64,000 bases of DNA. Origin: Streptococcus pseudopneumoniae. Its GTDB lineage: Bacteria > Bacillota > Bacilli > Lactobacillales > Streptococcaceae. Location of the stretch: assembly GCF_001074155.1 (NCBI RefSeq), contig NZ_JUUZ01000023.1, positions 1 through 64,000 of the forward strand, given 5' to 3'. Both the position numbers and the translations under genes were made by a program. Below the pieces are notes generated by a model. It had not been told where the DNA came from, did not search any database, and was given only the letters and a program-made list of their open reading frames with translations. Shown in pieces: positions 33,458-43,839 of this stretch; positions within the stretch are counted from its first letter, which is position 1, and each line of letters begins with the position of its first letter.

Positions 33458-34121
33458 GGAGCACCTCCTTGATGGCTTGAATTTTATCTACTAAAACTTG
33501 ACGTTCTTCATGATTTTTTTCTGGGATTTGACTAAGGGCAAATTCGAGCTTACTTGCTTCTCTTTGCCACTTTTGGACAAATACGGGGCTAAGTTCTTTA
33601 GATAGAAAAGGACCAAAACGGATATCGCTAGCTGATAAATTCATTTTCCCAGCTTCCACAACTAGAATCTCGTAAAATTTTCCAGCTTCCTCTAAAATAC
33701 TTTCAGCTACAATCTGAAATCCATGCTCTTGTAACCAAGAACGTAACTCATCTTCACGATTATTGGGTTGAAGAATCAATCGCTCAACATTGGCTAGTTT
33801 TTCCAAACCCTCTTCTAATATTGTAGCAATCAAACGACCACCCATTCCTGCAATAGTGATAACAGAGACCTGGTCATTCTCTTCGAAAGCTGCTAAACCA
33901 TTGGCTAAACGAACCTGAATTTTCTCAGCCAAGCCATGATTTTCAACATTTCTAACTGCAGATTGATAGGGTCCCTCTACAACTTCACCCGCGATGGCAG
34001 CTTCAATATGACCTTTTTCAACTAATTCAATAGGTAAATAAGCATGGTCGCTACCGACGTCCAGCAAAACAGCTCCTTGGGGGGCAAAAGAAGCTACTGT
34101 TTCTAATCTCTTTGAAATCAT
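33444..34121 (-). CDS. trmK: tRNA (adenine-N1)-methyltransferase TrmK
   Basis: A 225-residue SAM-dependent methyltransferase that modifies A22 of tRNA in Gram-positive bacteria. The SAM motif [15 protein letters not shown] is near 18-32, and the [13 protein letters not shown] and LILQPN motifs follow; the C-terminus is a helical coiled region. GAGAG precedes the ATG, and an extended -10 (TGGTATAAT) lies upstream. Confidence 0.94.
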   Translation of the reverse strand: MISKRLETVASFAPQGAVLLDVGSDHAYLPIELVEKGHIEAAIAGEVVEGPYQSAVRNVENHGLAEKIQVRLANGLAAFEENDQVSVITIAGMGGRLIATILEEGLEKLANVERLILQPNNREDELRSWLQEHGFQIVAESILEEAGKFYEILVVEAGKMNLSASDIRFGPFLSKELSPVFVQKWQREASKLEFALSQIPEKNHEERQVLVDKIQAIKEVLHESK

Positions 34122-34188
34122 CTTCTCTCACTTTCAAAAACTCTATTTCCCTTTATTATACCATATTTTATCTGGCAATCCTGCACCT

Positions 34189-34220
34189 AAAAAAGACCGC
34201 AATCATGGATTGCAGTCTTT
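34189..34220 (-). terminator. Terminator of the P-type ATPase gene
   Basis: Minus strand AAAGACTGCAATC pairs with GATTGCGGTCTTT followed by T residues; it begins 2 bases after the stop codon. Confidence 0.88.
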
Positions 34221-34222
34221 CT

Positions 34223-36559
34223 TTATCTTTTAACTTGATAACGACTTGTAAGTATGAAAATCACAATAAAGACGAGCATCATAATGCCATAGACAGGCAA
34301 TGTTTGACCTGTAAGTGTTGAAATTTCAAGCAATTTTTGGATTCTTGGGAATAGAGCTGTTCCAAGGAAACCTCCAACTGACCAAATAATCAATAGCACA
34401 CGCCACAGACTAAATGGCAAGCAAGCTCTAACTACAGACATGAAACCAATCGATGCCAATAGATAATACAGAAGTGTCGAAATTTCAATGGCTGTCCAGT
34501 CTTGACTGGTTCCAAAAATTTTAACAAAGAGAACACTAAAGACTACCATCAAGGCACTTGGTAAAGCTCGAAGCATAGATTTTCTGAGGAAGTTTTGTTC
34601 CACAGGTTTGATATTTCGTTCAAAAGTTAATACAAACGGTGGGAATCCTTCCACAAACTGGTCAATCATAGTTATCTGAATCGGAATGAATGGGAAAATC
34701 AAAATCCATTCAGTTCGTCCCAACAAAGCACTGGCAATACAGATAACTGCTAGCAAGAAGGAATAGATTGTCTTAATCAAGAAAATAGGAGCAATGTGGG
34801 CAATATTGTTGACCACACGACGACCTTCGAAGAGAATCTCAGGAACATCATTGAAATCTGAATTCAAGAGGACCAGATTTGCAATCTGACGAGTTGCTGG
34901 GTCTCCTTCAGCCATAACAATGGAACAGTCTGCCTCACGGAGAGCTAGGATATCATTGACACCATCCCCTGTCATTGCTGTAGTATGACCTGCTTTTTTC
35001 AGAGTTTGGATGATCAGTTTCTTTTGATGAGGCGAGACACGTCCGAAAATGGCTGTTTCCTCAGCCATGGCTATCAATTCTTCATCATTAATTTTCGAAC
35101 AATCTACATAGCTCTGATAGTCTGCAAAACCTGCTTTTTGGGCAATACTTGAAACAGTGACTGGATTATCACCAGAGATAATTTTCAATCCCACTTCCTG
35201 AGAACGAAGATAGTCTAGCGTCTCAGCAGCACCTTCTCGAATCGGATCTAGAATCTCAAGTAAAGCCAACGCCTGTATATCAGATGGCTTTTGTGGCTTG
35301 TGATGGTCAAGTTTTTCTTGACTGAGCGCTAACACCAAGACACGAGATCCTCGTTCAAGAGCTTCTCTAGCTTCAGGAACTTCAGCATTCAACAACATCT
35401 CCGGTGCGCCTAGGAAAACAGTTCCTAGACCTTCCAACTCCATTGCTCCCCATTTTCGATCACTTGAAAATGGAAGGCTAGAAATCATCGGATAAGCTAC
35501 CTCTCCCGCAAAACGCTTTCGAATAGCTTGGGCAGTTGGATTTTTATCCTCACTGTGTGCCATATAGCTGGTTAGTATTTTGGCAATTGCATCTTTGTCG
35601 TAAGCTTGAGTAAGAGGAAGGACCGTCTCAACTTGCATCTTCCCTTGGGTGATTGTCCCTGTCTTATCCAAGCAGAGCATATCCACACGCGCCAAGGTCT
35701 CGACAGAATACATCTCCTGCACCAAAACCTTTTTCAACCCAAGCTTGATAACAGCAGTTAAGAGAGAGGTGATGGTCAAAAGGGCGATTCCCTTAGGCAA
35801 CATCCCCAAAAGAGCTGTAGATGAATTGACTACAGAAGACTTCAGTGGTAGACCTTTTAAGACCAAGGCTTCAAGCAAGAGAGCAATACCAAAAGGAATG
35901 ATAATTTTCCCAGTAAAGCCGGCTAACTGGTCTAGCGATTTCATGATACGAGAGTTAATCGGCTTCACTGTCTTAGCTTCAAGCATGAGTTTAGCAGCAT
36001 AGTTATCCGCCCCAACATGATGTACCTGAGCGAGGACAGAACCACTTGCAAGAAAGCTACCCGACAACATTAAGTCTTCTACTTCTTTTTGCACCAAGTC
36101 GCTCTCACCCGTTAACATGGCTTCGTTGACTTCTGCAAAACCTTCTAATACAATGGCATCACTTGGAATCTGATCTCCTGCTGACAAGCGAATAACATCA
36201 TCTAAAACAAGTTCTTCAGGGTCCAAAGCGATCTCTTGTCCATCACGAATTGTCGTAATTTTTTCTTTATTCAAGAGATTGAGTTTATCAACCATATGTT
36301 TAGCTCGTAGCTCAGTTACAATCCCTGAAAAAGCATTAAAACAGATAACCGCAAAGAAAACTAGGTTGCTCCATGCTTGAACAAAGGCGAGCGCTAAGGC
36401 AATGGCAAAGTTTAAAGCATTGAATAAAGTAAAGACATTTCTCTTCACAATCTGCCATGTACTAGTACTAGCTGAAGCTTGGAAATCATTGACCTGTCCC
36501 TGTTTCTGACGTTCTTTTACTTCTGATTGGCTTAAGCCCATCATTTTAATTTTATCCAT
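34223..36559 (-). CDS. P-type cation-transporting ATPase, ion unknown
   Basis: The ATPase has 778 residues if it starts at the ATG at 36559. It has the P-type motifs: actuator loop MLTGES, phosphorylation site Asp298 (CLDKTGTIT), and hinge MTGDGVND, with about eight to ten membrane spans. The fourth-span motif reads MLPKGIALLT. No CxxC metal-binding domain is present, so it is not a heavy-metal P1B pump; P2/P3-like cation transport is more likely. An ATG 12 bases upstream overlaps the predicted -10 and is disfavoured. I see no Mn-sensing riboswitch upstream. Confidence 0.92.
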   Translation of the reverse strand: MDKIKMMGLSQSEVKERQKQGQVNDFQASASTSTWQIVKRNVFTLFNALNFAIALALAFVQAWSNLVFFAVICFNAFSGIVTELRAKHMVDKLNLLNKEKITTIRDGQEIALDPEELVLDDVIRLSAGDQIPSDAIVLEGFAEVNEAMLTGESDLVQKEVEDLMLSGSFLASGSVLAQVHHVGADNYAAKLMLEAKTVKPINSRIMKSLDQLAGFTGKIIIPFGIALLLEALVLKGLPLKSSVVNSSTALLGMLPKGIALLTITSLLTAVIKLGLKKVLVQEMYSVETLARVDMLCLDKTGTITQGKMQVETVLPLTQAYDKDAIAKILTSYMAHSEDKNPTAQAIRKRFAGEVAYPMISSLPFSSDRKWGAMELEGLGTVFLGAPEMLLNAEVPEAREALERGSRVLVLALSQEKLDHHKPQKPSDIQALALLEILDPIREGAAETLDYLRSQEVGLKIISGDNPVTVSSIAQKAGFADYQSYVDCSKINDEELIAMAEETAIFGRVSPHQKKLIIQTLKKAGHTTAMTGDGVNDILALREADCSIVMAEGDPATRQIANLVLLNSDFNDVPEILFEGRRVVNNIAHIAPIFLIKTIYSFLLAVICIASALLGRTEWILIFPFIPIQITMIDQFVEGFPPFVLTFERNIKPVEQNFLRKSMLRALPSALMVVFSVLFVKIFGTSQDWTAIEISTLLYYLLASIGFMSVVRACLPFSLWRVLLIIWSVGGFLGTALFPRIQKLLEISTLTGQTLPVYGIMMLVFIVIFILTSRYQVKR

Positions 36560-36566
36560 AAATTCT

Positions 36567-36575
36567 ATCATATCA
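36567..36575 (-). promoter_or_regulatory. Extended -10 promoter of the P-type ATPase gene, near-leaderless geometry
   Basis: Minus strand TGATATGAT is followed by AGAATTT and ATG. Transcription would begin at or one base before the start codon at 36559. No ribosome site is visible for any of the candidate starts. Confidence 0.55.
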
Positions 36576-36634
36576 TTTTTTTTGGAATATTTCTAATTTC
36601 ATATGAAAAGCTATTCCGCCTAAACAAAAAACAT

Positions 36635-36663
36635 TTGCCTGTCCTAGTATGATAAGGTATAAT
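36635..36663 (+). promoter_or_regulatory. plsC-like gene promoter
   Basis: TTGCCT (36635-36640) and TATAAT (36658-36663) with a 17-base spacer; the gene starts 28 bases downstream with a normal ribosome site. Confidence 0.75.
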
Positions 36664-36690
36664 AAAAGAAAGAAAACTGAAGGAGACATC

Positions 36691-37440
36691 ATGTTTTATA
36701 CTTATCTGCGTGGGCTGGTTATGTTGATTCTATGGTCAATCAATGGAAATGCTCACTTTCACAATACTGAAAAAATTCCAAGTTTAGATGAAAACTATAT
36801 CCTTGTTGCGCCACACCGTACCTGGTGGGATCCAGTCTATATGGCTTTTGCAACAAAACCAAAGCAATTTGTCTTTATGGCAAAAAAAGAACTCTTTTCA
36901 AATCGCATCTTTGGTTGGTGGATTCGCATGTGTGGTGCTTTCCCTATCGACCGTGATAACCCTGGTTCTTCTGCTATCAAATATCCAATTAATGTTCTTA
37001 AAAAGAGCAATCGCTCGCTGATTATGTTTCCAAGTGGTAGTCGTCATTCCAATGATGTTAAGGGTGGTGTTGCCCTCATCGCAAAGATGGCAAAGGTTCG
37101 TATCATGCCAGTTACCTATACTGGACCTATGACTCTAAAAGGACTCATCAGCCGTGAACGTATTGATATGAACTTCGGAAATCCGATTGATATCTCAGAT
37201 ATTAAAAAGATGAATGATGAGGGAATTGAGATGGTTGCAGACCGCATACAATCTGAATTTCAACGTCTGGATGACGAAACAAAACAGTGGCACAACAATA
37301 AAAAGCCAAATCCACTGTGGTGGTTGATCCGTATCCCTGCCTTGATTCTAGCAATTATAATCGGAATTCTGACAATCCTCTTTACCTTTGTTGCAAGTTT
37401 TGTTTGGGACCCAGATAAAAAGAGAAAACAACTACAATAA
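36691..37440 (+). CDS. plsC: 1-acyl-sn-glycerol-3-phosphate acyltransferase (PlsC-like)
   Basis: A 249-residue membrane-associated acyltransferase. It has the catalytic His-x4-Asp motif in APHRTWWD near 45-51, the glycerophosphate-binding GAFPIDRD segment, FPSGSRH (an EGTRS-like motif), and the IMPVTYTG block. A C-terminal membrane helix (about 212-235) follows. It adds the second fatty acid to form phosphatidic acid. The ATG at 36691 has GGAG upstream and replaces a start 42 bases earlier that lies in the promoter leader. Confidence 0.93.
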   Translation: MFYTYLRGLVMLILWSINGNAHFHNTEKIPSLDENYILVAPHRTWWDPVYMAFATKPKQFVFMAKKELFSNRIFGWWIRMCGAFPIDRDNPGSSAIKYPINVLKKSNRSLIMFPSGSRHSNDVKGGVALIAKMAKVRIMPVTYTGPMTLKGLISRERIDMNFGNPIDISDIKKMNDEGIEMVADRIQSEFQRLDDETKQWHNNKKPNPLWWLIRIPALILAIIIGILTILFTFVASFVWDPDKKRKQLQ

Positions 37441-37452
37441 CCTAATCTTCAC

Positions 37453-37482
37453 AAGCCTAAGTTGATTACTTGGGCTTTTTTC
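37453..37482 (+). terminator. Terminator of plsC
   Basis: AAGCCTAAGT pairs with ACTTGGGCTT around TGATT, followed by T residues. Confidence 0.85.
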
Positions 37483-37508
37483 AATGAGTTAAGATACTCT
37501 TCAGCATA

Positions 37509-37537
37509 TTGACAAAAGGCTGAATCTATAGTATACT
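37509..37537 (+). promoter_or_regulatory. tRNA-Thr promoter
   Basis: TTGACA (37509-37514) and TATACT (37532-37537) with a 17-base spacer; the tRNA begins 11 bases later. Confidence 0.85.
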
Positions 37538-37547
37538 TTCAAAGTAA

Positions 37548-37620
37548 GCTGATTTAGCTCAGTAGGCAGAGCGCATCCATGGTAAGGATGAGGTCGCCGG
37601 TTCGATCCCGGCAATTAGCA
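37548..37620 (+). tRNA. tRNA-Thr, anticodon GGT
   Basis: A 73-nt tRNA: GCTGATT pairs with AATTAGC, anticodon stem CATCC/GGATG with loop ATGGTAA gives GGT, and GGTTCGATCCC forms the T arm. Discriminator A; CCA not encoded. Confidence 0.96.
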
Positions 37621-37629
37621 TCAATTCAT

Positions 37630-37659
37630 CAGTTCCTATTTGGGGAGCTGTTTTTTTTC
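37630..37659 (+). terminator. Terminator of tRNA-Thr
   Basis: CAGTTCC pairs with GGAGCTG, then a T run that blends into the -35 of the next promoter. Confidence 0.75.
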
Positions 37660-37688
37660 TTGACAAAGTATTGGCTCTATAGTACAAT
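37660..37688 (+). promoter_or_regulatory. Strong promoter of the small RNA
   Basis: Consensus TTGACA (37660-37665), a 17-base spacer and TACAAT (37683-37688). No protein gene follows on this strand before the terminator at 37807. Confidence 0.88.
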
Positions 37689-37693
37689 AAAGT

Positions 37694-37838
37694 CTGCGAT
37701 GAGTCGATATGTAGCAAGAGCTACAATTGCGCAAAGGAGGTCATAACGCAGGAGCGGACCTTGAGAAATTGTGTGAACCAGTTTCTCACATGGAGATGCC
37801 TCTCATGCTTTCTGGTTTTCCAGAAAGCTTTTTATTTT
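37694..37838 (+). ncRNA. Unassigned structured small RNA
   Basis: About 145 nt between a strong promoter and an intrinsic terminator (GCTTTCTGG / CCAGAAAGC, 37807-37828, plus T run). The 5' half can close with GTCTGC / GCGGAC and contains two inner hairpins: TGTAGC-AAGA-GCTACA, and TGCG/CGCA with a loop holding AAAGGAGGT (37733-37741), a perfect complement of the 16S rRNA anti-Shine-Dalgarno. Two further hairpins follow (TGAGAAA/TTTCTCA and CATGGAGA/TCTCATG). It is not SRP RNA (no GGAAGCAGC-type motif) and not tmRNA. A 6S-like or trans-acting RNA is possible. It meets pyk tail to tail. Confidence 0.75.
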
Positions 37839-37861
37839 GAAAAATTCTTTTATATTCCACA

Positions 37862-37917
37862 ACAAAAAAAGCCTATCACCCAAGCTCGAAAGCCTGATGT
37901 GATAGGTTTTTATTTTT
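37862..37917. terminator. Terminator of pfkA-pyk
   Basis: CCTATCAC pairs with GTGATAGG across a loop that also has internal pairing; T and A runs on both sides. It lies just after the pyk stop codon. Confidence 0.85.
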
Positions 37918-37921
37918 TTGA

Positions 37922-39427
37922 TTAACGTACAGTGCGGATACGCATTGTGTTTGTACGAACTGCTTCACCAAGTGGCACACCTGCAACGATAACAATATCG
38001 TCACCAGATTGTACAAGACCTGCTTCAACTGCTTTACGTTCAGCAATTTCAAACATGTCATCAGTTGATGATGGAGCTTCTGTCAACATTGGGATAACAC
38101 CCCAGTTCAACATCAATCCACGTTCTGTCAATTCGTCAAATGTCAATGCCAAGATATCAGCATTTGGACGGTATTTAGAGATCAAACGTGCTGTGTGACC
38201 AGTCTTAGTAAGAGTTACAACCAATTTGATGTCCATTGAGTTTGTAGCATCTTTAACCGCTGAAGCCATAACTTCTGTCTTAGAGTTACGTTCAAATGAA
38301 TCTGAGTTCAAACGTCCGTATTCGTTAAGAAGAGTTTGAGCGTTCTTGTCAATTGTAGCCATTGTTGTAACTGACTCAAGTGGGTATTTACCATTTGCAG
38401 ACTCACCTGAAAGCATTGTAGCGTCAGTTCCGTCGATAACAGCGTTAAATACGTCTGATACTTCTGAACGAGTTGCACGTGGTTTTTCAGTCATTGTTTC
38501 AAGCATGTTTGTTGCTGTGATAACAACTTTACCAGCAGCGTTTACTTTAGTGATGATCATTTTTTGGTAAACTGGAACCATTTCGAATGGTACTTCGATA
38601 CCCATGTCACCACGAGCGATCATGATACCGTCAGCAGCTTCAATGATTTCGTCCAAGTTATCGATACCTTGTTGGTTTTCGATTTTAGCGAACAATTGAA
38701 CGTGACCGTTACCAGTTTCTTCACAGATTGCACGAACTTCGTTTACGTCTTTTGCAGTACGTACGAATGAGATAGCAATAAAGTTAATACCTTGTTCCAA
38801 ACCGAAACGAATATCGTCGTTATCACGTTCAGCAAGAGCTGGGAAAGGAATTTTAGTGTTAGGGATGTTCACACCTTTTTGTTTAGCGATCACACCGTCG
38901 TTTTCAACTTCAACGACAAATTCACGAGTTGCATCATCTTTTTCTACAACGCGAAGACCAAGTTTACCATCGTCAACCAATACTTGACGACCAACTTCAA
39001 CGTCATCATAGATGTCAAGAGCACCAGCAACGTTCAAAGCAATCACTTCACGAGTTGATTTGATTCCTTGTTTAGTTGCAACACGGATTTTTTCACCAGT
39101 TTTGTATGAATACTCTTTAGCTTCACCTTCGAACAATTCAGTACGAATTTCTGGTCCTTTAGTATCAAGAAGGAAACCAACTTTTTTACCTGCAAGTTTT
39201 TCTGCAAGTTTAACAGTTGCCATACGTTCACCTTGTTCTTGGTGGTCACCGTGTGAGAAGTTGAAACGGAAAGTGTTAGCTCCTGCTTCAATCAATTGAG
39301 CAATGTTTTTAGCTGAAGCTTCAACGTCAAGTTTTTCACCCCAGTATCCATCTTCACCGAATTTCTTTCCACCACGGATTTCTACCGCAGGACCCAAAGT
39401 TGCAACGATTTTTACACGTTTGTTCAT
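37922..39427 (-). CDS. pyk: Pyruvate kinase
   Basis: A 501-residue enzyme, the last step of glycolysis (PEP to pyruvate, making ATP). It has the N-terminal KIVATLGPA, substrate loop FAKIENQQGIDN, the metal and catalytic block IMIARGDMGIEVP, and TATNMLETMTE. The C-terminal allosteric domain ends with a Val-Arg. An AAGGAG ribosome site precedes the ATG. It follows pfkA at 65 bases and is likely in the same operon. Confidence 0.98.
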   Translation of the reverse strand: MNKRVKIVATLGPAVEIRGGKKFGEDGYWGEKLDVEASAKNIAQLIEAGANTFRFNFSHGDHQEQGERMATVKLAEKLAGKKVGFLLDTKGPEIRTELFEGEAKEYSYKTGEKIRVATKQGIKSTREVIALNVAGALDIYDDVEVGRQVLVDDGKLGLRVVEKDDATREFVVEVENDGVIAKQKGVNIPNTKIPFPALAERDNDDIRFGLEQGINFIAISFVRTAKDVNEVRAICEETGNGHVQLFAKIENQQGIDNLDEIIEAADGIMIARGDMGIEVPFEMVPVYQKMIITKVNAAGKVVITATNMLETMTEKPRATRSEVSDVFNAVIDGTDATMLSGESANGKYPLESVTTMATIDKNAQTLLNEYGRLNSDSFERNSKTEVMASAVKDATNSMDIKLVVTLTKTGHTARLISKYRPNADILALTFDELTERGLMLNWGVIPMLTEAPSSTDDMFEIAERKAVEAGLVQSGDDIVIVAGVPLGEAVRTNTMRIRTVR

Positions 39428-39491
39428 GATTTTGTGACTCCTTTATATAATTCGACCTTTATGGTCATTTTACCAGATTAGTTAAAGTTGA

Positions 39492-40520
<1,029 letters not shown>

Positions 40521-40535
40521 TTAACATTCTAACTG

Positions 40536-40544
40536 ATTATACCA
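40536..40544 (-). promoter_or_regulatory. Extended -10 promoter of pfkA-pyk
   Basis: Minus strand TGGTATAAT, about 36 bases upstream of pfkA, with a normal AAAGGAG ribosome site between. Confidence 0.72.
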
Positions 40545-40580
40545 TATTTAAAGTTAAAATTCTTTTATTTTCATTGATTT

Positions 40581-43500
40581 TTAACGATAAATCGTTTTCA
40601 TGACAATCTGTTTTAAAGATTCTTGTAAGCCAGCGTCTTTTGCAACTAAATAACCAGGCAAAAGAATATTTTTTTGTTCATTTTCATAACGTATGACAAC
40701 AGGAATTTGTCCCTTGTACTGATCTAAAATATGATAAATTTCAGCATCGTGGTCATGATTAGGAACTTGAATCCAAAAACGCTCATTCACTGCCTCTTTT
40801 AAATTATTTAAAACTAATTGAAGACGACCATCTCTGGCTTGTACTTTTCCATTTAGGTAATAGAAACTTCCTTCGTGCAAAAGATTTTTAAATTGGCGGT
40901 ACTGTTCAGAAAAAACAGTAACCTCCAGACTTGTTTTACTATCAGTAACTTTCAAAAAGGCCATGTTTTCACCTTTTTTAGTTCGAATCACTCGGATAGA
41001 CTGAATTTCAACGAGCACTGTAGCTGTCTGTCCCTCGGAAAGCTCAGATAAACTCACAATTGGATACAAAGGATTCTTCGCTAAAACCAGCAATGGGTGT
41101 TGGCTAATTCCAACACCTAACCAATTCTGCTCTTTTTGGAATTTTTCAATATTTGAAAAGTCCTCTGTATCTGTCCAACTATAGCTAGAATCTGCAAAGA
41201 GGCTACCTAATTCTTCTACAAAGATAAATAGAGTTGGTAGATTGGTTAAGATTTTTTGACGATTTTTATCAAATCCATCAAAAAGTCCTACTTCCACTAA
41301 AGGGGTTAAGAGGCTAATCTTTTGATAATTTTTGGGTAGTCGTGTGATAAAATCTTCAACACTGCTAAATGGACGATGCTCGATAACCCAGTAGGCAAAA
41401 TCACGAGGCATTCCTTTGATAGTCTTGAGTCCTAGATGGATTGTCTTATCTGCTAGTTTATCTTGATATGGAACCGTATTGATAGAAAGTGGAGCTAGTT
41501 CAAACCCCATTTCAAGCGCATCGAAAATATAATCTCCACTCGAATAGTTCAACATCACTTGATAGAAAATTGACGGATAATGTGTTTTGAAATAGGCAAG
41601 TTGAAAGGCTAAGGCAGCATAAGCATAAGCATGTGAACGGTTAAAACCGTAACCAGCAAATTTTTCCATGACAGCAAAAACTTCTTGAGCCTGTTCTTTG
41701 CTATGGCCATTTTCAAGTGCACCTTGGATAAAACTCTCCTCCATTCGGTGCATCTCGGCAGCATTCTTTTTCCCCATAGCACGACGCAAGATATCGGCTT
41801 TCCCGAGGCTAAAACCAGCATAGCGCTGAGCTACTTGCATGACCTGCTCTTGGTAGAGCATAATTCCATAAGTCGGAGCTAGGATATCTTCTAGCACAGG
41901 GTCCAGAACCGTAACCTTTTCTTTACCATGTTTTCTGGCCACAAAGTTATCGATATAGTCACTCGCACCTGGTCGGTTCAAGGAAGTCGTCGCCACTACT
42001 TCTTCAAAGTTTTCTGGTTTCACGCGCTTCAATAAGCGAATGGCTCCAGGTTGTTCAAACTGAAAGATTCCCTTGGTCTTACCTGCAGCAAAGAGGGCTA
42101 AGGTTGCCTTATCTTCAAGATCAATATCCTCAATTCTTAGTGAAATACCTTGAATTTCATATAAGAGCTCCTGCATTTTTTGAGCGAAGGTTAAGTTTCG
42201 TAGGCCCAAGAAATCCATCTTGAGCAAGCCATTTCCTTCAACTCCATGCGCATCATATTGGGTAATCAGCATATCCTCTCCATACTTGAGAGGGATGTAG
42301 TCTGTTAGATTTTTATCACTGATAACGACACCAGCTGCATGGATAGAAGTCTGTCGTGGATAACCTTCAATCTTTTTGGCAATAGAGAAAGCCTTTTGGT
42401 ACTCAATCTTACTCTGAATGAGTTGTCTAAAACCAAGATTTCCTTCATAGGCTGTCGTTAGAGTATCTTTAGAGCCTATTTTTTTTGTAATAGCTGTCAA
42501 CTCATACTCAGGTACACCATACCGTTTAAAAATATCTCGGATGGCTTGCTTAGCACCAAAGGTCGAATAAGTGACAATCTGAGCAGCATGAATACTACCA
42601 TAACGGTCACGAACATAACGAATAAAATCAGGGCGATAGATATCTGGGATATCAATATCAATATCTGGCATGGTGTAACGTTCACGATTCAAGAAACGCT
42701 CAAAGATAAGATTTTTAGCAACAGGATCAATTCCAGTAATATCTAAAGCGTAGGCCACTAAACTTCCAACTGCGGATCCGCGTCCCATCCCCATATAATA
42801 ACCTTGAGAACGACCAAAACGTAAGAGGTCCCAGACAACCAAGAAATAGTCATCGAATCCCATATCATGAATCACAGATAGTTCTTCTTCTAAACGAACC
42901 TGATAAACCTGATTCCATAACCCTTTCTGTTCCAAGCCCTTGATAGCTCTTTCCCGAAGTTCTTCAACAGCAGGTCTCTCTGGATTGAAACGTGGAAGCT
43001 TGAGACTACTATCAATCTCGTAGGAAGTATCCTTGACCAATCTTGCAAGATTATCCAGTGTAATTGGGAACTTCTCTAGAAAAATCTGTTCAAGACGTTC
43101 AGCAGGTAAAAACAAGCCCTGTTGAGATTGAACATCAACCTCTCTCAAGGTCACGTTCTCTTTAATCGCTTTAAGCATCTGTAGAGCTTCTAAATCCTCA
43201 GACTCGAAAGAGTTAACACGATAAAGAGGGAGAATGGGGTGAGAAAAATTCGATTGAGCTGTATCTGGATACACTCCGATATAGTAGTCATGCCCTAAGT
43301 CCAAGGAATCAATTTCAGGATAGTAAGGAACAATGACACAAATATCTTCAAGGTAGGAAGAGAAATCAGCCCATTCTCTTTTACCTGTCATCTTTAGAGA
43401 CGACAGCTTCATCAGGTTTTGATAACCTCGGTTTGACAGGGCTAAAAAACGTAGATTGATCCATTCATCTTTATGATGAACAGTCATCTCAAGACCTAAT

Positions 43501-43682
43501 AAAGGCTGTATCCCCTGTTTTTGGCATTCTTTGATGAAATAATAGGCTCCATAGAGATTGTCTTCATCCATGATTCCAAGTGATGAATAGCCATATTCCT
43601 TCCCAAGGCTGACATATCTCTTGATTGAAACCATACTCTCCATGAAACTATAGACAGTTTTCGTATCCAGTTGGGCAATCAC
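40581..43682 (-). CDS. dnaE: DNA polymerase III alpha subunit DnaE
   Basis: A 1033-residue C-family polymerase of the short Gram-positive DnaE type, which extends RNA primers before PolC takes over. An N-terminal PHP domain (about 1-200) is followed by the palm with catalytic aspartates in MPDIDIDIPD near 339-347, the beta-binding and helix-hairpin-helix regions, and a C-terminal OB fold (about 890-975). The PHP domain lacks several of the metal-binding His of active versions. The GTG start at 43682 has GGAGG 9 nt upstream. Confidence 0.97.
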   Translation of the reverse strand: MIAQLDTKTVYSFMESMVSIKRYVSLGKEYGYSSLGIMDEDNLYGAYYFIKECQKQGIQPLLGLEMTVHHKDEWINLRFLALSNRGYQNLMKLSSLKMTGKREWADFSSYLEDICVIVPYYPEIDSLDLGHDYYIGVYPDTAQSNFSHPILPLYRVNSFESEDLEALQMLKAIKENVTLREVDVQSQQGLFLPAERLEQIFLEKFPITLDNLARLVKDTSYEIDSSLKLPRFNPERPAVEELRERAIKGLEQKGLWNQVYQVRLEEELSVIHDMGFDDYFLVVWDLLRFGRSQGYYMGMGRGSAVGSLVAYALDITGIDPVAKNLIFERFLNRERYTMPDIDIDIPDIYRPDFIRYVRDRYGSIHAAQIVTYSTFGAKQAIRDIFKRYGVPEYELTAITKKIGSKDTLTTAYEGNLGFRQLIQSKIEYQKAFSIAKKIEGYPRQTSIHAAGVVISDKNLTDYIPLKYGEDMLITQYDAHGVEGNGLLKMDFLGLRNLTFAQKMQELLYEIQGISLRIEDIDLEDKATLALFAAGKTKGIFQFEQPGAIRLLKRVKPENFEEVVATTSLNRPGASDYIDNFVARKHGKEKVTVLDPVLEDILAPTYGIMLYQEQVMQVAQRYAGFSLGKADILRRAMGKKNAAEMHRMEESFIQGALENGHSKEQAQEVFAVMEKFAGYGFNRSHAYAYAALAFQLAYFKTHYPSIFYQVMLNYSSGDYIFDALEMGFELAPLSINTVPYQDKLADKTIHLGLKTIKGMPRDFAYWVIEHRPFSSVEDFITRLPKNYQKISLLTPLVEVGLFDGFDKNRQKILTNLPTLFIFVEELGSLFADSSYSWTDTEDFSNIEKFQKEQNWLGVGISQHPLLVLAKNPLYPIVSLSELSEGQTATVLVEIQSIRVIRTKKGENMAFLKVTDSKTSLEVTVFSEQYRQFKNLLHEGSFYYLNGKVQARDGRLQLVLNNLKEAVNERFWIQVPNHDHDAEIYHILDQYKGQIPVVIRYENEQKNILLPGYLVAKDAGLQESLKQIVMKTIYR

Positions 43683-43761
43683 TCACTACCACCTCCCTTA
43701 TTCTCTTTATATTATACCATTTTAGAAAATAGAAACACAATTTCTTTCTAATCATTAAACT

Positions 43762-43793
43762 AAAAAACCATAGCCTAAAAAGCTATGGTTTTA
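43762..43793 (-). terminator. Terminator of the 144-aa membrane protein gene
   Basis: Minus strand AAACCATAGC pairs with GCTATGGTTT, followed by T residues. Confidence 0.82.
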
Positions 43794-43839
43794 TGATATG
43801 AAATAAGTTCGAAGAAGAGTTGCGCCTAGCTTTTTAAAC

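Noticed and set aside
36572-36640. Mn-sensing yybP-ykoY riboswitch upstream of the P-type ATPase
   Set aside because: The interval is too short and has none of the conserved GGGGAGUA/CCGAAA-type loops; the promoter abuts the start codon.
37694-37838. A short protein beginning at a TTG near 37761
   Set aside because: The frame stays open through the terminator hairpin and beyond and has no family resemblance; an RNA gene fits better.
37694-37838. Signal recognition particle RNA or a T-box/riboswitch
   Set aside because: The SRP tetraloop and GGAAGCAGC-type motif and the T-box TGGNACC-like motif are absent, and no gene follows on the same strand.
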